A DNA stretch of 64,000 nt from Chelatococcus sp. HY11 (GTDB lineage Bacteria; Pseudomonadota; Alphaproteobacteria; Rhizobiales; Beijerinckiaceae), in assembly GCF_018398335.1 (NCBI RefSeq), contig NZ_JAHBRX010000002.1:930001-994000 (forward strand), read 5' to 3'. Below are positions 26,731-36,271 of the stretch, in pieces. Within the stretch, counting starts at the first letter, position 1, and every line of letters starts with the position of its first letter. A program made the translations under genes and the position numbers. A model generated the notes under the pieces. The model was not told the origin of the DNA, did no database searches, and saw only the letters and a program-made list of their open reading frames with translations.

Positions 26731-27887
26731 TCCCTTTCCAGAATAACTGTCGCGCTGCCGTGACGGCTGGCGAGCCAACCTCCGGTTCCATGAGCCAGCG
26801 CCAGGTCGCAGTTCGGCACCTGGACAGCTGGATGGGCTTCGCCGCGGAGTTGGCGCACCGCTTCCAGAACCTTGGTCATGCCGCCACGATTACCCGGATG
26901 GTTGTTGCAGAGACCTCCGCCATCCGTGTTCACCGGTAGCCGGCCGACGCCGGAAATCAGCCGACCGTCCGCTACGAAGCGCCCGCCCAGGCCTTTCTCA
27001 CAGAAGCCGAGATCCTCGAGCTGGACGATGACGGTGATGGTGAAGCTATCGTAGAGCGATGCGTATTTGACGTCCGCCGGCCTCACGCCGGCCTCCTCGA
27101 AGGCGATCGCTCCCGATTTCACGCCACCGCTCTCGAGGATGTTGGCCCTGCCGCCGCGCAGGTCACGTATGGCCTCACCGGCACCGCGCACCTTGATCAA
27201 GGGACGCGACAGCGATCTCGCGATCTCCGGGCTGACGACGACTATGGCCCCGCCGCCGTCGCTGACAACACAGCAGTCGAGTCGGTGCAGCGGGTCAGCG
27301 ATCATCGGCGACTGCAGGACGTTTTCGACGCTGACCACATCGCGCAGCATTGCATGCGTATTGTGCTGTGCGTGATGCGAGGCAGCGACTTTAACCCATG
27401 CGAGTTGCTCGGGCGTGGTGCCATATTCGTGCATGTGGCGCATCGCCACCATCGCGTACTGATTGAGCACGGACGAGCGATAGGGGTATTCGAACGGGAG
27501 TTCGGGCACATCCCAGTTCGGCGGTGGGTTGGCGCTGAGGCCCGCGCTGCGCGGACGCCCAGCCAGCGTGATCAGCGCAACGCTGCATTTACCCGAGGCG
27601 ATGGCCTGCGCCGCGTGAGATATATGGACAATTGGCGCCGAACCACCCGTCTCGGTCGTATCGACATGACGAACGTCAAGGCCGAGATATTCGACCAGGG
27701 AGATGGGACCGAGGCCTGGCACATCGTTGTCGCAGAAGAAGCCATCCACGTCAGCCATCGTCAAGCCAGCATCGGCGACCGCACCGATCGCGACCTCGGC
27801 GTGCAACTGGGCGAGCGACTTGTCCGGCGCCTTGCGCGTCGGGTGCTCGTAGATGCCGGCGATATAGGCCTTGTCGCGTATAGTCAT
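26727..27887 (-). CDS. SCP2-type thiolase-fold protein lacking an evident nucleophilic Cys
   Basis: A 386-residue thiolase-superfamily protein. The start at 27887 gives MTIRDKAYIAGIYEHPTRK, the usual N-terminus. The region that normally carries the nucleophile (Cys in a CaSG or CATG motif) reads DTTETGGSAPIVHISHA, with Gly near 81-82 at the expected place. The C-terminal thiolase motifs remain (CNNHPGNRGG, HGTGGWLASRHGSATVIL). The DUF35 partner is encoded immediately downstream with overlap. Known relatives of this arrangement (Ltp2/DUF35) act as retro-aldolases in steroid side-chain degradation, not as thiolases. By analogy this pair may cleave a branched or ring-attached 3-hydroxyacyl-CoA, which is an inference. 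Confidence 0.82.
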   Translation of the reverse strand: MTIRDKAYIAGIYEHPTRKAPDKSLAQLHAEVAIGAVADAGLTMADVDGFFCDNDVPGLGPISLVEYLGLDVRHVDTTETGGSAPIVHISHAAQAIASGKCSVALITLAGRPRSAGLSANPPPNWDVPELPFEYPYRSSVLNQYAMVAMRHMHEYGTTPEQLAWVKVAASHHAQHNTHAMLRDVVSVENVLQSPMIADPLHRLDCCVVSDGGGAIVVVSPEIARSLSRPLIKVRGAGEAIRDLRGGRANILESGGVKSGAIAFEEAGVRPADVKYASLYDSFTITVIVQLEDLGFCEKGLGGRFVADGRLISGVGRLPVNTDGGGLCNNHPGNRGGMTKVLEAVRQLRGEAHPAVQVPNCDLALAHGTGGWLASRHGSATVILERE

Positions 27888-27933
27888 TCCGTTTCCCGTC
27901 TGCTGGATTCTATCTTCGCGAAGGCGTGCCACG

Positions 27934-29061
27934 TCAGTGCGTGCTCTCCTCGGTCCGCACCAACGCAGCGAACCGACGCAGGTGGTAGCTTTCATCGCCC
28001 ATCTGCATGCCGTTCATGGTGAGGCGCTTGAAATAGTGACTGAGCGGCGTCTCCCACGCCATGCCGATACCGCCGTGCAACTGCACGGCATTCTGGCCGA
28101 CGAAACGCCCCGCGCGAGCAACCAGAGCCCGCGCGGCCGACGTCACGCGGTCGCGCTCCACCGCCGGCGCGTTCCATGCGTCCGCGGCGAGCAGCGCCAT
28201 GGAGAGCGACTGCTCGGTCTGGCTGTACATATCGACCAGCCGATGTTGGATAACCTGGAAGTTGCCGATGGACGTTCCGAATTGCTGGCGGGTTCCGACA
28301 TAGTCGCGCGTCAGGTCGCACATATGCCGCATGATCGCCGCCGCCTCGCAGGAGAGGTAGATCCGCGCCCGGCAGATTGCCGTGTCGATCGCGGCGCGGC
28401 CCTGATCCGGGGCCACCACCATAGCGCCGCCGTCGAGTTCCACGTTCGCCAGATTGAGGTCGGCGCCGCGTTGTCCGTCATTGGTGACGTAGCCCTTGAC
28501 CTCGACACCGGCGCCCTTGGGATCCACTGCGAAGACCGCGAGATCGCCGTCCAGCAACGCCGATACCAACAAACAGTCGGCCCGGTCGCCCCAGGCGATG
28601 GACGCCTTGGCCCCATCCAAGACGAACCCGGTGCCCTCGCGACGCGCCGACGTCCTGACGTGGCCTGCGTCGAACCGAGAATCCGCCTCGAAATGAGCGA
28701 CAGTGAAGACGCGGCCTGACACGATATCCTCGGCCAGTGATCGGCGGAGCTCGGTCGCCACGCAAGCCTCAATCACGGAAGCCGCCATGACGGCAGTTTC
28801 CAGATAGGGCGTCGCCACGAGGTTGCGGCCAAGCTGTTCGGCGACGATGGCGATCTCGGTCCCGCCTCCACCGATTCCGCCGTCGTCGGCGGCGACGGGG
28901 ACAGCGGGCAGACCGATCTCCACGAAACCGGCCCAGCGTTCATCCGTATGTGCCGCGCCGGCCAGGGCGGTGCGATCTTCCATCGCGTGCTCACGTGCCA
29001 AATAGCGCTCGAGCGTCTCGCGCAGCAGGCGCTGCTCATCCGTCAGCGTGATGTCGACCAT
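27934..29061 (-). CDS. Acyl-CoA dehydrogenase (subunit/paralogue 2)
   Basis: A 375-residue flavoprotein of the acyl-CoA dehydrogenase family (LTDEQRLLRETLERYLARE, GGIGGGGTEIAIVAEQLG, RQQFGTSIGNFQVIQHRLVD, ALVARAGRFVGQNAVQLHGG and GMAWETPLSHYFKRL). It is divergent in the active-site region compared with housekeeping enzymes. Encoded directly after the second acyl-CoA dehydrogenase with a TGATG overlap. Such adjacent pairs form heterotetramers in steroid and other bulky acyl-CoA degradation. FAD-dependent alpha,beta-desaturation of the activated substrate is the likely role. Confidence 0.85.
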   Translation of the reverse strand: MVDITLTDEQRLLRETLERYLAREHAMEDRTALAGAAHTDERWAGFVEIGLPAVPVAADDGGIGGGGTEIAIVAEQLGRNLVATPYLETAVMAASVIEACVATELRRSLAEDIVSGRVFTVAHFEADSRFDAGHVRTSARREGTGFVLDGAKASIAWGDRADCLLVSALLDGDLAVFAVDPKGAGVEVKGYVTNDGQRGADLNLANVELDGGAMVVAPDQGRAAIDTAICRARIYLSCEAAAIMRHMCDLTRDYVGTRQQFGTSIGNFQVIQHRLVDMYSQTEQSLSMALLAADAWNAPAVERDRVTSAARALVARAGRFVGQNAVQLHGGIGMAWETPLSHYFKRLTMNGMQMGDESYHLRRFAALVRTEESTH

Positions 29062-30260
29062 CAGAGACCCGCCATGTTCTTGGCCGTGATCTGGCGCTGG
29101 ATCTCACTCGATCCACCGTAGATCGACGCCTTGCGCCAGTTGAAGTAGTGCGACGCCGAACTGGTCATCCAGCGGGTGTCGGCGTTACGGTCACATCGGG
29201 CGTCAAGGCCGTGATGCCACGCCATGCCCCGCGGACCGGCCGCCAGCATGAAGAGTTCGCTCAGCTCCTGCTGGATGTCCGTGCCGCGCACCTTGAGCAT
29301 GGGGATCGCCGCGTCTGTCGCGACGCTGCGCTTGCCGCCAGCATCCTCCGCCAGAAAGCGCAGCATGGTCGCCTCGAGCGCCATCAGCTCGATCTCGACC
29401 CAAGCCAGGCGCGCCGTAAAATCAGGATCATCGCGCAACGATGCGCCGCCCCGTCCGGCGTCACCGGCGACGTCCTTCAACCGCGCGAGCTGCTGTTTGG
29501 AGCGACCCGTCTCAGGCGTGCCGAAGCGCTCGTATTCGAGCATGAATTTCGCGTAGCTCCAGCCCCTGCCCTCCTCGCCGACCAGGTTCTCAATCGGCAC
29601 CTTGACGTTGTCGAAGAACACCTCGTTGACCTCGTGCGTGCCCTCGATCGTGATGATGGGACGCACCGACACGCCCGGCGCATTCATGTCCACGATCAGG
29701 ACGCTGATCCCCTCCTGCTTGCGGCCGGAATTGTCGGTCCGCGCCAGGCAAAACATGAGGTTCGCGTGCTGGGCCTGCGTGGTCCATGTCTTCTGGCCAT
29801 TGAGCCTGAAGTGGTCACCGTGTCGCTCCGCGCGCGTACGCAACGACGCAAGATCCGAGCCGGCATTCGGCTCCGAAAAGCCCTGGCACCACCAGTCCTC
29901 GCTCATCAGGATGCGCGGGAGGTAATGGGCCTTCTGCGCGGCATTGCCGAAATGGATGATGACCGGGGCGATAAGCGAGACGCCGCAGGGATTGACGCGC
30001 GGGGCGCATTCCGATGCCAGCGCTTCTTCGCAGATGAAGCGGCGTAGCGCGCCCCACCCTGTACCGCCGTGCTCAACCGGCCAATGTGGCGCGGCCCAGC
30101 CGCGTGCGCCGATCGTGCGCTCCCAGCCGACATGCTCCTCCTTGGTGAGGGGGAGGTTATCCCGGACCTTGCAAGCGACCGCGGGATCAATGTTGTCGCG
30201 CACGAAGGAAGCCACTTCATCACGGAAGGCCTCGTCCTCTGCCGAGTAGCGCAAATTCAT
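29061..30260 (-). CDS. Acyl-CoA dehydrogenase (subunit/paralogue 1)
   Basis: A 399-residue acyl-CoA dehydrogenase. Start at 30260 gives MNLRYSAEDEAFRDEVASF, standard for the FadE-like group of about 400 residues. Motifs: WPVEHGGTGWGALRRFICEE, WWCQGFSEPNAGSDLASL with KTWTTQAQHANLMFCLART (FAD/substrate domain) and a C-terminal YGGSSEIQRQITAKNMAGL, where the usual RNIIA is replaced. Overlaps the downstream paralogue by 1 bp, consistent with a hetero-oligomer. It lies between the hydratase/dehydrogenase fusion and paralogue 2. Confidence 0.88.
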   Translation of the reverse strand: MNLRYSAEDEAFRDEVASFVRDNIDPAVACKVRDNLPLTKEEHVGWERTIGARGWAAPHWPVEHGGTGWGALRRFICEEALASECAPRVNPCGVSLIAPVIIHFGNAAQKAHYLPRILMSEDWWCQGFSEPNAGSDLASLRTRAERHGDHFRLNGQKTWTTQAQHANLMFCLARTDNSGRKQEGISVLIVDMNAPGVSVRPIITIEGTHEVNEVFFDNVKVPIENLVGEEGRGWSYAKFMLEYERFGTPETGRSKQQLARLKDVAGDAGRGGASLRDDPDFTARLAWVEIELMALEATMLRFLAEDAGGKRSVATDAAIPMLKVRGTDIQQELSELFMLAAGPRGMAWHHGLDARCDRNADTRWMTSSASHYFNWRKASIYGGSSEIQRQITAKNMAGL

Positions 30261-30288
30261 TGTCTGTCTCGCTCGTTCCTGCTCGAGA

Positions 30289-32409
30289 TCACGCCGCAAC
30301 CGCGCGGTCGCGCTCCGCGAAGCTGCTGCCGGCGCGCGCCAGCCTCACCAACAGCTCTGCGGGTCGCCAGCGCTCGCCATAGCGGCGGTGATAATCGTCA
30401 ATGGTCGCGAGCAGCGCGGGCAGACCCACCGTATCGGCGTATTTCATGGGTCCCCCCCGCCATGCCGGGAAACCGTATCCAGCCGTATAGATGACGTCGA
30501 TGTCGCTCGCGCGCAGTGCAACACCTTCCTCGAGGATCTTTGCCGCCTCGTTGATCATTCCGTAGAGGCAACGGCGAACGATTTCGTCGGCGCCATTGTC
30601 CCGCCGCGCGATCGACAACCGCGCCGCCTCAGCGGCGACCAAAGGCTCCAACCCAGGATTAGGTAGCGGCGTGCGATTCCCCTTCTCGTAGCGGTAGAAG
30701 CCGACGCCGTTCTTCTGTCCGTAACTCCCTGTATCAAACAGCGCCTTGATGAGCATGGGCGAGTTCCCGGGCCAGTTCCCCTCGGCGATGCGACGCTTTT
30801 CCACGTCCCAGCGCACATCCAGACCCGCCATGTCCAGCATAGCCAGCACGCCCATGGCGAGGCCGAAATCGGTGAGCGCGGTGTCGACCTCAGTCGGCGT
30901 CGCGCCTTCGAGCACCAGTTCCTGCGCTTCACGCAGGTAGGGATCGACCATCCGGTTGCCGACGAACCCGTCGCATATGCCGACCACGACGCCGACCTTG
31001 CTCATGCGCCGGCATAACCCCTGGCTCGTCGCCAGGACGTCGTCGGCCGTCCTCGATGCGCGCACGATCTCGACGAGCCGCATGATGTTCGCCGGGCTGA
31101 AGAAATGAAGACCGATGACGTCCTGGGGACGGCTGGTCACCGCGGCGATCTGGTCGATGTCGAGCGTCGAGGTATTGGTCGCCAGAATGGCGCCCGCGCG
31201 TACATGGCGGTCGAGTTCTCTGAACACCGACTGCTTGACATCCATGCGTTCAAAGACCGCCTCGATGACAAGATCGACCTTGGCTATGTCGGAGTAGCCG
31301 GAGACGGGCGATAGCAGGGAGATGCGGCGCTCGGCTTGCGCCTGGCTCAGACGACCCTTTGCCACGGATCCGGCATAGAAGGAGCGAATGCGATCCACCC
31401 GTTTGTCGAGCGAGGCCTGCGAGGCATCGAGGAGGCAAACAGGTATGTCGGCATCAAGCAAGCTCATCGCGATGCCGGTACCCATCGTGCCCGAACCGAT
31501 CACGGCAGCGCGCTCGACCTTGCGTTGGGGCGTGTCTTTGGCGAGACCCGGAATCTTCCATACGCGGCGCTCGGACAGGAAATGATGAATGAGCCCGGAC
31601 GCCGCCTCCGAGCCCGCGCATTCCTTGAAAAAATCCCACTCGCGCGCCAAAGCCTCGCTGAACGGGGCCGTCGTCGCCAGCTTCACGGCATCGACGATCC
31701 GCCGCGGACCAAGCAGATGCGGCTTGCGCGCGGCAGCAGCATAGGCCTTCTCGAAAACCGCGTCCGGAACATCCACCAGTCGCTCGTTACGGCGGCTCAC
31801 GGCACGCGCCGGCTCGTCGGCCCGCGTACGCGCGAAGGCCTTCGCGTATGCCAGCAGGTCGCCGTCGGCGATCGCATCGACCACGCCCAGTGCTCGGGCG
31901 GCGTTGGCATCGATGACAGCGCCCTCCATCATCAGCTCCATCGCCTTTTCGACCCCCGCAAGGCGTGGGAGCCGCTGCGTGCCGCCGGCCCCCGGCATGA
32001 TGCCGAGCTTGGCTTCGGGAAGCCCGAACCGGGTCCCCTCGAGGGCCACCCTGTAGTGGCAAGCCAGCGCCAGCTCCATGCCGCCGCCCAGCGCCAGACC
32101 ATGGACTGCCGCCACGACGGGACGCGGAAAATTCTCGATGGCGTTGAAGACGTCATTAGCGTCCGGCTTGCCTACCGCCTCATAGAAATTCGATGAACCA
32201 AGCCCCCGCTCGATCTCGTTGACGTCGGCCCCGGCGGAAAACACTCCATTCTCACCGATGATGACGACCGCATCGACGTCAGCGTCGCCAGCCGCGGCAA
32301 TCGCCGCGGCCAGTGCCGCGCGCATTGGCTGGTTCACCGCGTTGATCGGGGCCTGGTTCAGCGTGATAACGCCTATGCCGTCCTCGACGGTCAATCGAGC
32401 AGGTTTCAA
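30289..32409 (-). CDS. Bifunctional enoyl-CoA hydratase / 3-hydroxyacyl-CoA dehydrogenase (FadB/FadJ-like)
   Basis: A 706-residue multifunctional beta-oxidation enzyme. The TTG at 32409 has an AAGGAG ribosome site, while the frame continuing to 32637 lacks one. The N-terminal crotonase domain has the oxyanion sequence VHGLALGGGMELALACHYRV and the second catalytic Glu in FGLPEAKLGIMPGAGG. The dehydrogenase part (from about residue 300) begins VIGSGTMGTGIAMSLLDADI (NAD fold), followed by GLHFFSPANIMRLVEIV with the catalytic His, and two C-terminal helical domains. It hydrates the enoyl-CoA and oxidises the 3-hydroxyacyl-CoA. Second gene of the acyl-CoA operon. Confidence 0.92.
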   Translation of the reverse strand: MKPARLTVEDGIGVITLNQAPINAVNQPMRAALAAAIAAAGDADVDAVVIIGENGVFSAGADVNEIERGLGSSNFYEAVGKPDANDVFNAIENFPRPVVAAVHGLALGGGMELALACHYRVALEGTRFGLPEAKLGIMPGAGGTQRLPRLAGVEKAMELMMEGAVIDANAARALGVVDAIADGDLLAYAKAFARTRADEPARAVSRRNERLVDVPDAVFEKAYAAAARKPHLLGPRRIVDAVKLATTAPFSEALAREWDFFKECAGSEAASGLIHHFLSERRVWKIPGLAKDTPQRKVERAAVIGSGTMGTGIAMSLLDADIPVCLLDASQASLDKRVDRIRSFYAGSVAKGRLSQAQAERRISLLSPVSGYSDIAKVDLVIEAVFERMDVKQSVFRELDRHVRAGAILATNTSTLDIDQIAAVTSRPQDVIGLHFFSPANIMRLVEIVRASRTADDVLATSQGLCRRMSKVGVVVGICDGFVGNRMVDPYLREAQELVLEGATPTEVDTALTDFGLAMGVLAMLDMAGLDVRWDVEKRRIAEGNWPGNSPMLIKALFDTGSYGQKNGVGFYRYEKGNRTPLPNPGLEPLVAAEAARLSIARRDNGADEIVRRCLYGMINEAAKILEEGVALRASDIDVIYTAGYGFPAWRGGPMKYADTVGLPALLATIDDYHRRYGERWRPAELLVRLARAGSSFAERDRAVAA

Positions 32410-32483
32410 CGTGTTCTCCTTGCGAAAGGTCCGCGTCGGATGTCGCGGAAGCGATCCCCCGCGCCTTTGGACCCAGAAAATAT

Positions 32484-34058
32484 CTAGTGTCCCGTCGATG
32501 GGACCTGCTCGAGCGACTTGAGAAAACTCTCGCGTATCTTTGGCTTCACAAGCTTGCCCAACGCATTGCGCGGAAAGTCCTTCCAAAGAACAATACTGCT
32601 GAGACGCTGATGCTTCCCCAGCCGGGCATTGGCCCATTCGAGCAGGTCGCGCGCGCTGACGGCAGATCCGGTCCGCAGCTTCACCAGCCCCACCGGCGTC
32701 TCACCCCACTTCCGGTGCGGCGCGCCCACGACGACCAGCTCGACCACATCCTGGTGCTCCCCGAGCACCGCCTCGATATCAGCCGGATAGATATTCAACC
32801 CGCCAGTGATGATCATGTCCTTCCGGCGATCCATCACGTATATGAACCCATCCTTGTCGCGACGCCCGATGTCGCCCGACTTGAGGAACACTCGGCCGGA
32901 CCCATCCCGCCAGATAAGGCCGCGCGTCTCCTCGGGGCGGTTGAAGTAGCCGCCCATCGTGAACGGTCCGAGGCCGACAATTTCACCGACCTCGCCGGCG
33001 GCAAGTTCACGCCCCTCCGCATCGATGATGCGGATTTCGCATCCGAGGATCGGCCGCCCCACCGAACCGGGTTTCATGAAATGCTCGCTCGGCTTGGCGA
33101 GCGTACCGAAGCCTTCGGTCAGCCCGTAAAGCTCGAACAGGTTGGGCGTGATGCGAGCGAGCGTCTGTGTTTTCGTGTAGCCCTGCAACTTAGAGCCGAG
33201 GGTCAGAAGCCCTCGTATACTACTGAGGTCTGCCTCAGCCAGCGAAGGCTCTTCCAGTATCATGTTCAGCTGCGTGGGAACCAGCATCGTGTGCGTCACA
33301 CGATAGCGCTCGACCAAGGCGATGATCTCGGACGGACCGCAGCGCGCCGGAGCGACGATAGTCCCACCTGTGATGACCGTCGACATCATATTGATCCAGG
33401 TGCCCGAGGCCGACAGCGGAGTGGCAAGCAGGGCCACGGTGCGGCTGTCGATATTCATGTCGAGACCGCACAGGATACCCAGCGCCTGCAGCGACTGATG
33501 CGAGCGGATGATGCCTTTTGGGATGCCGGTGGTCCCGGAACTGTACCAGAGGCAGGCCATGTCCGCGAGCTGGTGCCACCGCTCCGGGCGATCGTCGATG
33601 GCGCCGAAGAGGAGGTCGTCCAGGGCTCTCCAGCCCGGCGCGGTGAAATCGAAAGCGATCCAGCGATCCGGCTGCACGCTGGGCAGTGTCGCTCGCAGAT
33701 CCTCGATTTGATCGCGATAGTCACGCCCAGCGAAGAAGAACGTCGCAGCCGCGTCCTTCAGCAGGAGTGCCATCTGGTCACTCGACAGGAACGCGCTGAC
33801 CGGCACGAAACAGCCGCCAGCCTTGTGCGTGGCGAAGATGAGTTCGATGAGGAGATGCCCGTTCGGCGCCAGCGCCGCAACCCGATCACCGGCACGCAGG
33901 CCGGCTGCCCGCAAAGCATTCGCCATGCGATTGGTTTGCTGGTCGAAATCCCGCCACGTCATGACTGTGCCGTTCGCGATGATCGCCGGCTTGTCCGCGA
34001 AGCTCGCTGCGTGCGTAGAGATCAGATCTGAAATGTTCAGGAAATTCGATTCAAGCAT
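32484..34058 (-). CDS. Acyl-CoA synthetase (AMP-binding, ANL superfamily)
   Basis: A 524-residue adenylate-forming ligase. The ATP loop is YSSGTTGIPKG, the A5 motif ELYGLTEGFGT, the hinge SGDIGRRDKDGF with DRRKDMIITGG, and the C-terminal catalytic Lys sits in NALGKLVKPKIRESF. It activates a carboxylic acid to the acyl-CoA and feeds the beta-oxidation genes downstream. First gene of the operon 34058 to 26335, with the operator near 34172 upstream. The substrate pocket cannot be read by eye; the neighbours suggest a medium-sized, branched or cyclic acid. Confidence 0.9.
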   Translation of the reverse strand: MLESNFLNISDLISTHAASFADKPAIIANGTVMTWRDFDQQTNRMANALRAAGLRAGDRVAALAPNGHLLIELIFATHKAGGCFVPVSAFLSSDQMALLLKDAAATFFFAGRDYRDQIEDLRATLPSVQPDRWIAFDFTAPGWRALDDLLFGAIDDRPERWHQLADMACLWYSSGTTGIPKGIIRSHQSLQALGILCGLDMNIDSRTVALLATPLSASGTWINMMSTVITGGTIVAPARCGPSEIIALVERYRVTHTMLVPTQLNMILEEPSLAEADLSSIRGLLTLGSKLQGYTKTQTLARITPNLFELYGLTEGFGTLAKPSEHFMKPGSVGRPILGCEIRIIDAEGRELAAGEVGEIVGLGPFTMGGYFNRPEETRGLIWRDGSGRVFLKSGDIGRRDKDGFIYVMDRRKDMIITGGLNIYPADIEAVLGEHQDVVELVVVGAPHRKWGETPVGLVKLRTGSAVSARDLLEWANARLGKHQRLSSIVLWKDFPRNALGKLVKPKIRESFLKSLEQVPSTGH

Positions 34059-34165
34059 CGATGGCTCCGAGCATCATCGACAACGACCGTGACCGATCAA
34101 CTGACGAAGAACGGCTTGCAGTTCAAAAGGCCTCTGCATGGAGGAAAGATCAATCTGGGTCGATA

Positions 34166-34179
34166 TGTTATCGATAACA
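34166..34179. promoter_or_regulatory. LacI/GntR-type operator, site 2
   Basis: TGTTATCGATAACA, extended to ATGTTATCGATAACAT (34165-34180), a perfect 16-bp palindrome. It lies 114 bp upstream of the acyl-CoA synthetase start, in the gap behind the LacI gene, and would control the six-gene beta-oxidation operon. Confidence 0.85.
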
Positions 34180-34265
34180 TACCCATCTCGCATTACAATC
34201 CCTTTTGTCCAAGAGGCGTACGCGACATCGCCTTCAGATGTGGAACGACCGAAGCGCTCCGGCTC

Positions 34266-35327
34266 CTAGGCGCTCTGTCGACGCACGATCTCGAACCCGC
34301 GATCGATGATCCGCGGCCCATCATAGGTGCCCCCGATCTTCTGCAGCAGGACTTCCGCGCAGACCCTGCCGAGTTCGCGCCGTGGCGTCCGCACTGTCGT
34401 CAAGGCCGGTACGGTCTCTCCCGCGATTTCCACGTCGCCGAAACCGGTGATCGCAATGTCCTGGGGGACGCGCAGTCCCCTGCGCTGCGCCTCCATGAGC
34501 GCGCCAACCGCCAGCGTATCCGAGCCAAAGACGATGGCATCGGTGTCTGGGTGCCGCTCGAGCAGCTTGTCGAGAATGACGGCCCCTTCGTGAATGGCGA
34601 AGGAGCCGCCCTGCGTCCGGCTATCCTGACATTCGTATCCGGCTTCGGTCAGCGCTTTTTTCCAGCCGCGCCGCCTCTCCATCGACCGATCGTTGTTCTC
34701 TGAATCGACGAAACCAAATCCGATCTTGCGATACCCCCAATCCATCAGCGAGCGCGTCATTTCGTAGACAGCACGCTGGTTGGAGAAGCCAACCACGATG
34801 TCGAGCGGCTTGGTGGTCTTGCACCAGGTCTCGATAATCGGAACACCGGAGCGCTTGCACATTTCCTTGGTGCGCTCGGTATGGCGGCTTCCCGTGAGAA
34901 TAACGCCCGCCGGCCGCCAGCCAAGAAATTCCGACAGAATTTCTTCCTCGTATTTGTGATCGTAGGAAGAGCAACCGACCATCGTCGTGTAGCCCTTGGC
35001 GATGAGGGTCGCCGTCATCTCCTCGATGAAATCCGAGAAGACAGAGTTGGCAAGGCTTGGCACGGAGACCGCCACCATCCGGCTCTGACGGGAGGACAGG
35101 CTGCCCGCGACGAAGTTTGGAACGAACCCGAGTTCGTCGATGGCCTTGTGAATGCGCTCCAGCGTGTTCGGTGAAACCTTGTTGGGTGTCCGCAGGGCGC
35201 GCGAAACTGTCATCGCGGTCACACCAGCGCGCGCGGCGATCTCCAGCATCCGCACCGAGCCTTTTGGCACGACCTCGGCAACCGCTGGGAGAACGGCACT
35301 TATCTTGCTGGTTCTAGGCGCAGCCAT
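34266..35327 (-). CDS. LacI-family (GntR/IdnR-like) transcriptional repressor of the catabolic regulon
   Basis: A 353-residue LacI-family protein. ATG 35327 follows AAGGAAAG. The helix-turn-helix is at about 26-50 (RMLEIAARAGVTAMTVSRAL) with the hinge helix near SLSSRQS. The rest is the periplasmic-binding-protein-like effector domain (SRMVAVSVPSLANSVFSDFI, then DAIVFGSDTLAVGALMEA). The recognition helix TAMTVSRALR resembles E. coli GntR (TKMTVSRF), whose sites are ATGTTAC-N-GTAACAT, close to the ATGTTATCGATAACAT palindromes at six places here. It is therefore the best candidate for their ligand. Last gene of the PCC-Ohr-EthD-LacI unit, implying autoregulation through site 3. Confidence 0.9.
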   Translation of the reverse strand: MAAPRTSKISAVLPAVAEVVPKGSVRMLEIAARAGVTAMTVSRALRTPNKVSPNTLERIHKAIDELGFVPNFVAGSLSSRQSRMVAVSVPSLANSVFSDFIEEMTATLIAKGYTTMVGCSSYDHKYEEEILSEFLGWRPAGVILTGSRHTERTKEMCKRSGVPIIETWCKTTKPLDIVVGFSNQRAVYEMTRSLMDWGYRKIGFGFVDSENNDRSMERRRGWKKALTEAGYECQDSRTQGGSFAIHEGAVILDKLLERHPDTDAIVFGSDTLAVGALMEAQRRGLRVPQDIAITGFGDVEIAGETVPALTTVRTPRRELGRVCAEVLLQKIGGTYDGPRIIDRGFEIVRRQSA

Positions 35328-35466
35328 TGCGAACTTTCCTTGGGCCGGGAGCAACATGCGCCCCAGAACAGACAGTCGTGTGTAGGCCATTGATTTGTAC
35401 TCGACCAGCCATTGGCGGCAGGTTGTCCCCGCCCCTTGCGGCGAGCCTACGTCCTGAACGATTAGC

Positions 35467-36234
35467 TCATGCCGCCACCGCCCTGAAGTCCTCGCCACCG
35501 ATCATAACCCGCTCCTCAGCAATCCATCCGCACATTTGACCATTCTGGCAGTAGCTGCGCAGGATGGAAGCGAGCCGGGGCAGGACAGCCCCCCGCGCCT
35601 CGACGCTTGCAGCCATCGATGCGTAGTCCGCGAACCAGATTTCAAGCAGGTAATCGAAACCCGCACGGTCATTGGAACGCGGCTCCCGCAGCTTGCCGTT
35701 GGCCGGGGTATCGAGGCCGAAATTCTGCACCGCGCGGCTTATCCCTGCCGCCGGCTCCCGCAAAAGCGCCTTCGCGACTTGGCGGCCCAGAAGGCCGGCA
35801 TTCCCCGCATGCTCCAGCGACATTGCAAGCACGACCTTATGTGCTCCTGAACCGGCAACACGGTCGATGCAGAATTCTTCCCTGTAGAACCGGATGGCGC
35901 AGTTCGGCAGGTCGAGGAATCTCCGCTCGTCATCCACCAGGTCCTGCGTTGCCGCGGCGCCATCCGCGCTGGAGCGGGTCTCAAGAACCGCGTCCTCGCC
36001 ATCAAACCAGAGCTGGCATATGCCCTCGTAGGGCGCAAGTGCCGGGGCGACGAGGCGCGCCAGCGGTTCTGCAAGCGGCGTTGCGACGAGATGATTCTGA
36101 ACGTAGCGCCTCATGCCGAGACGCGCTGTCCGGCCGCTCAACGCATAGGGACCATGCTGCTCGCGCCAGTAATTGCTGAACTCGTTAAGCGAGCGGTCAG
36201 GACGCTTGCGCATGCAGAAGTTCAACTTGAGCAT
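35467..36234 (-). CDS. EthD-like protein with two dimeric alpha/beta-barrel domains
   Basis: A 255-residue protein in which two ferredoxin-like (EthD/dimeric alpha-beta barrel) units follow each other. Unit one is 1-115, with LNFCMRKRPDRSLNEFSNYW and REQHGPYAL typical of EthD. Unit two is about 125-250, with LEIWFADYASMAASVEARGA. EthD-type proteins are often small accessory or lyase/isomerase partners in degradation operons. The catalytic role here is unknown. The gene follows the Ohr-like gene by 37 bp in the operon led by site 3. Confidence 0.72.
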   Translation of the reverse strand: MLKLNFCMRKRPDRSLNEFSNYWREQHGPYALSGRTARLGMRRYVQNHLVATPLAEPLARLVAPALAPYEGICQLWFDGEDAVLETRSSADGAAATQDLVDDERRFLDLPNCAIRFYREEFCIDRVAGSGAHKVVLAMSLEHAGNAGLLGRQVAKALLREPAAGISRAVQNFGLDTPANGKLREPRSNDRAGFDYLLEIWFADYASMAASVEARGAVLPRLASILRSYCQNGQMCGWIAEERVMIGGEDFRAVAA

Positions 36235-36271
36235 TCATTCCTCCGTGGACCGGCGCAACTCGCCAGATCGG

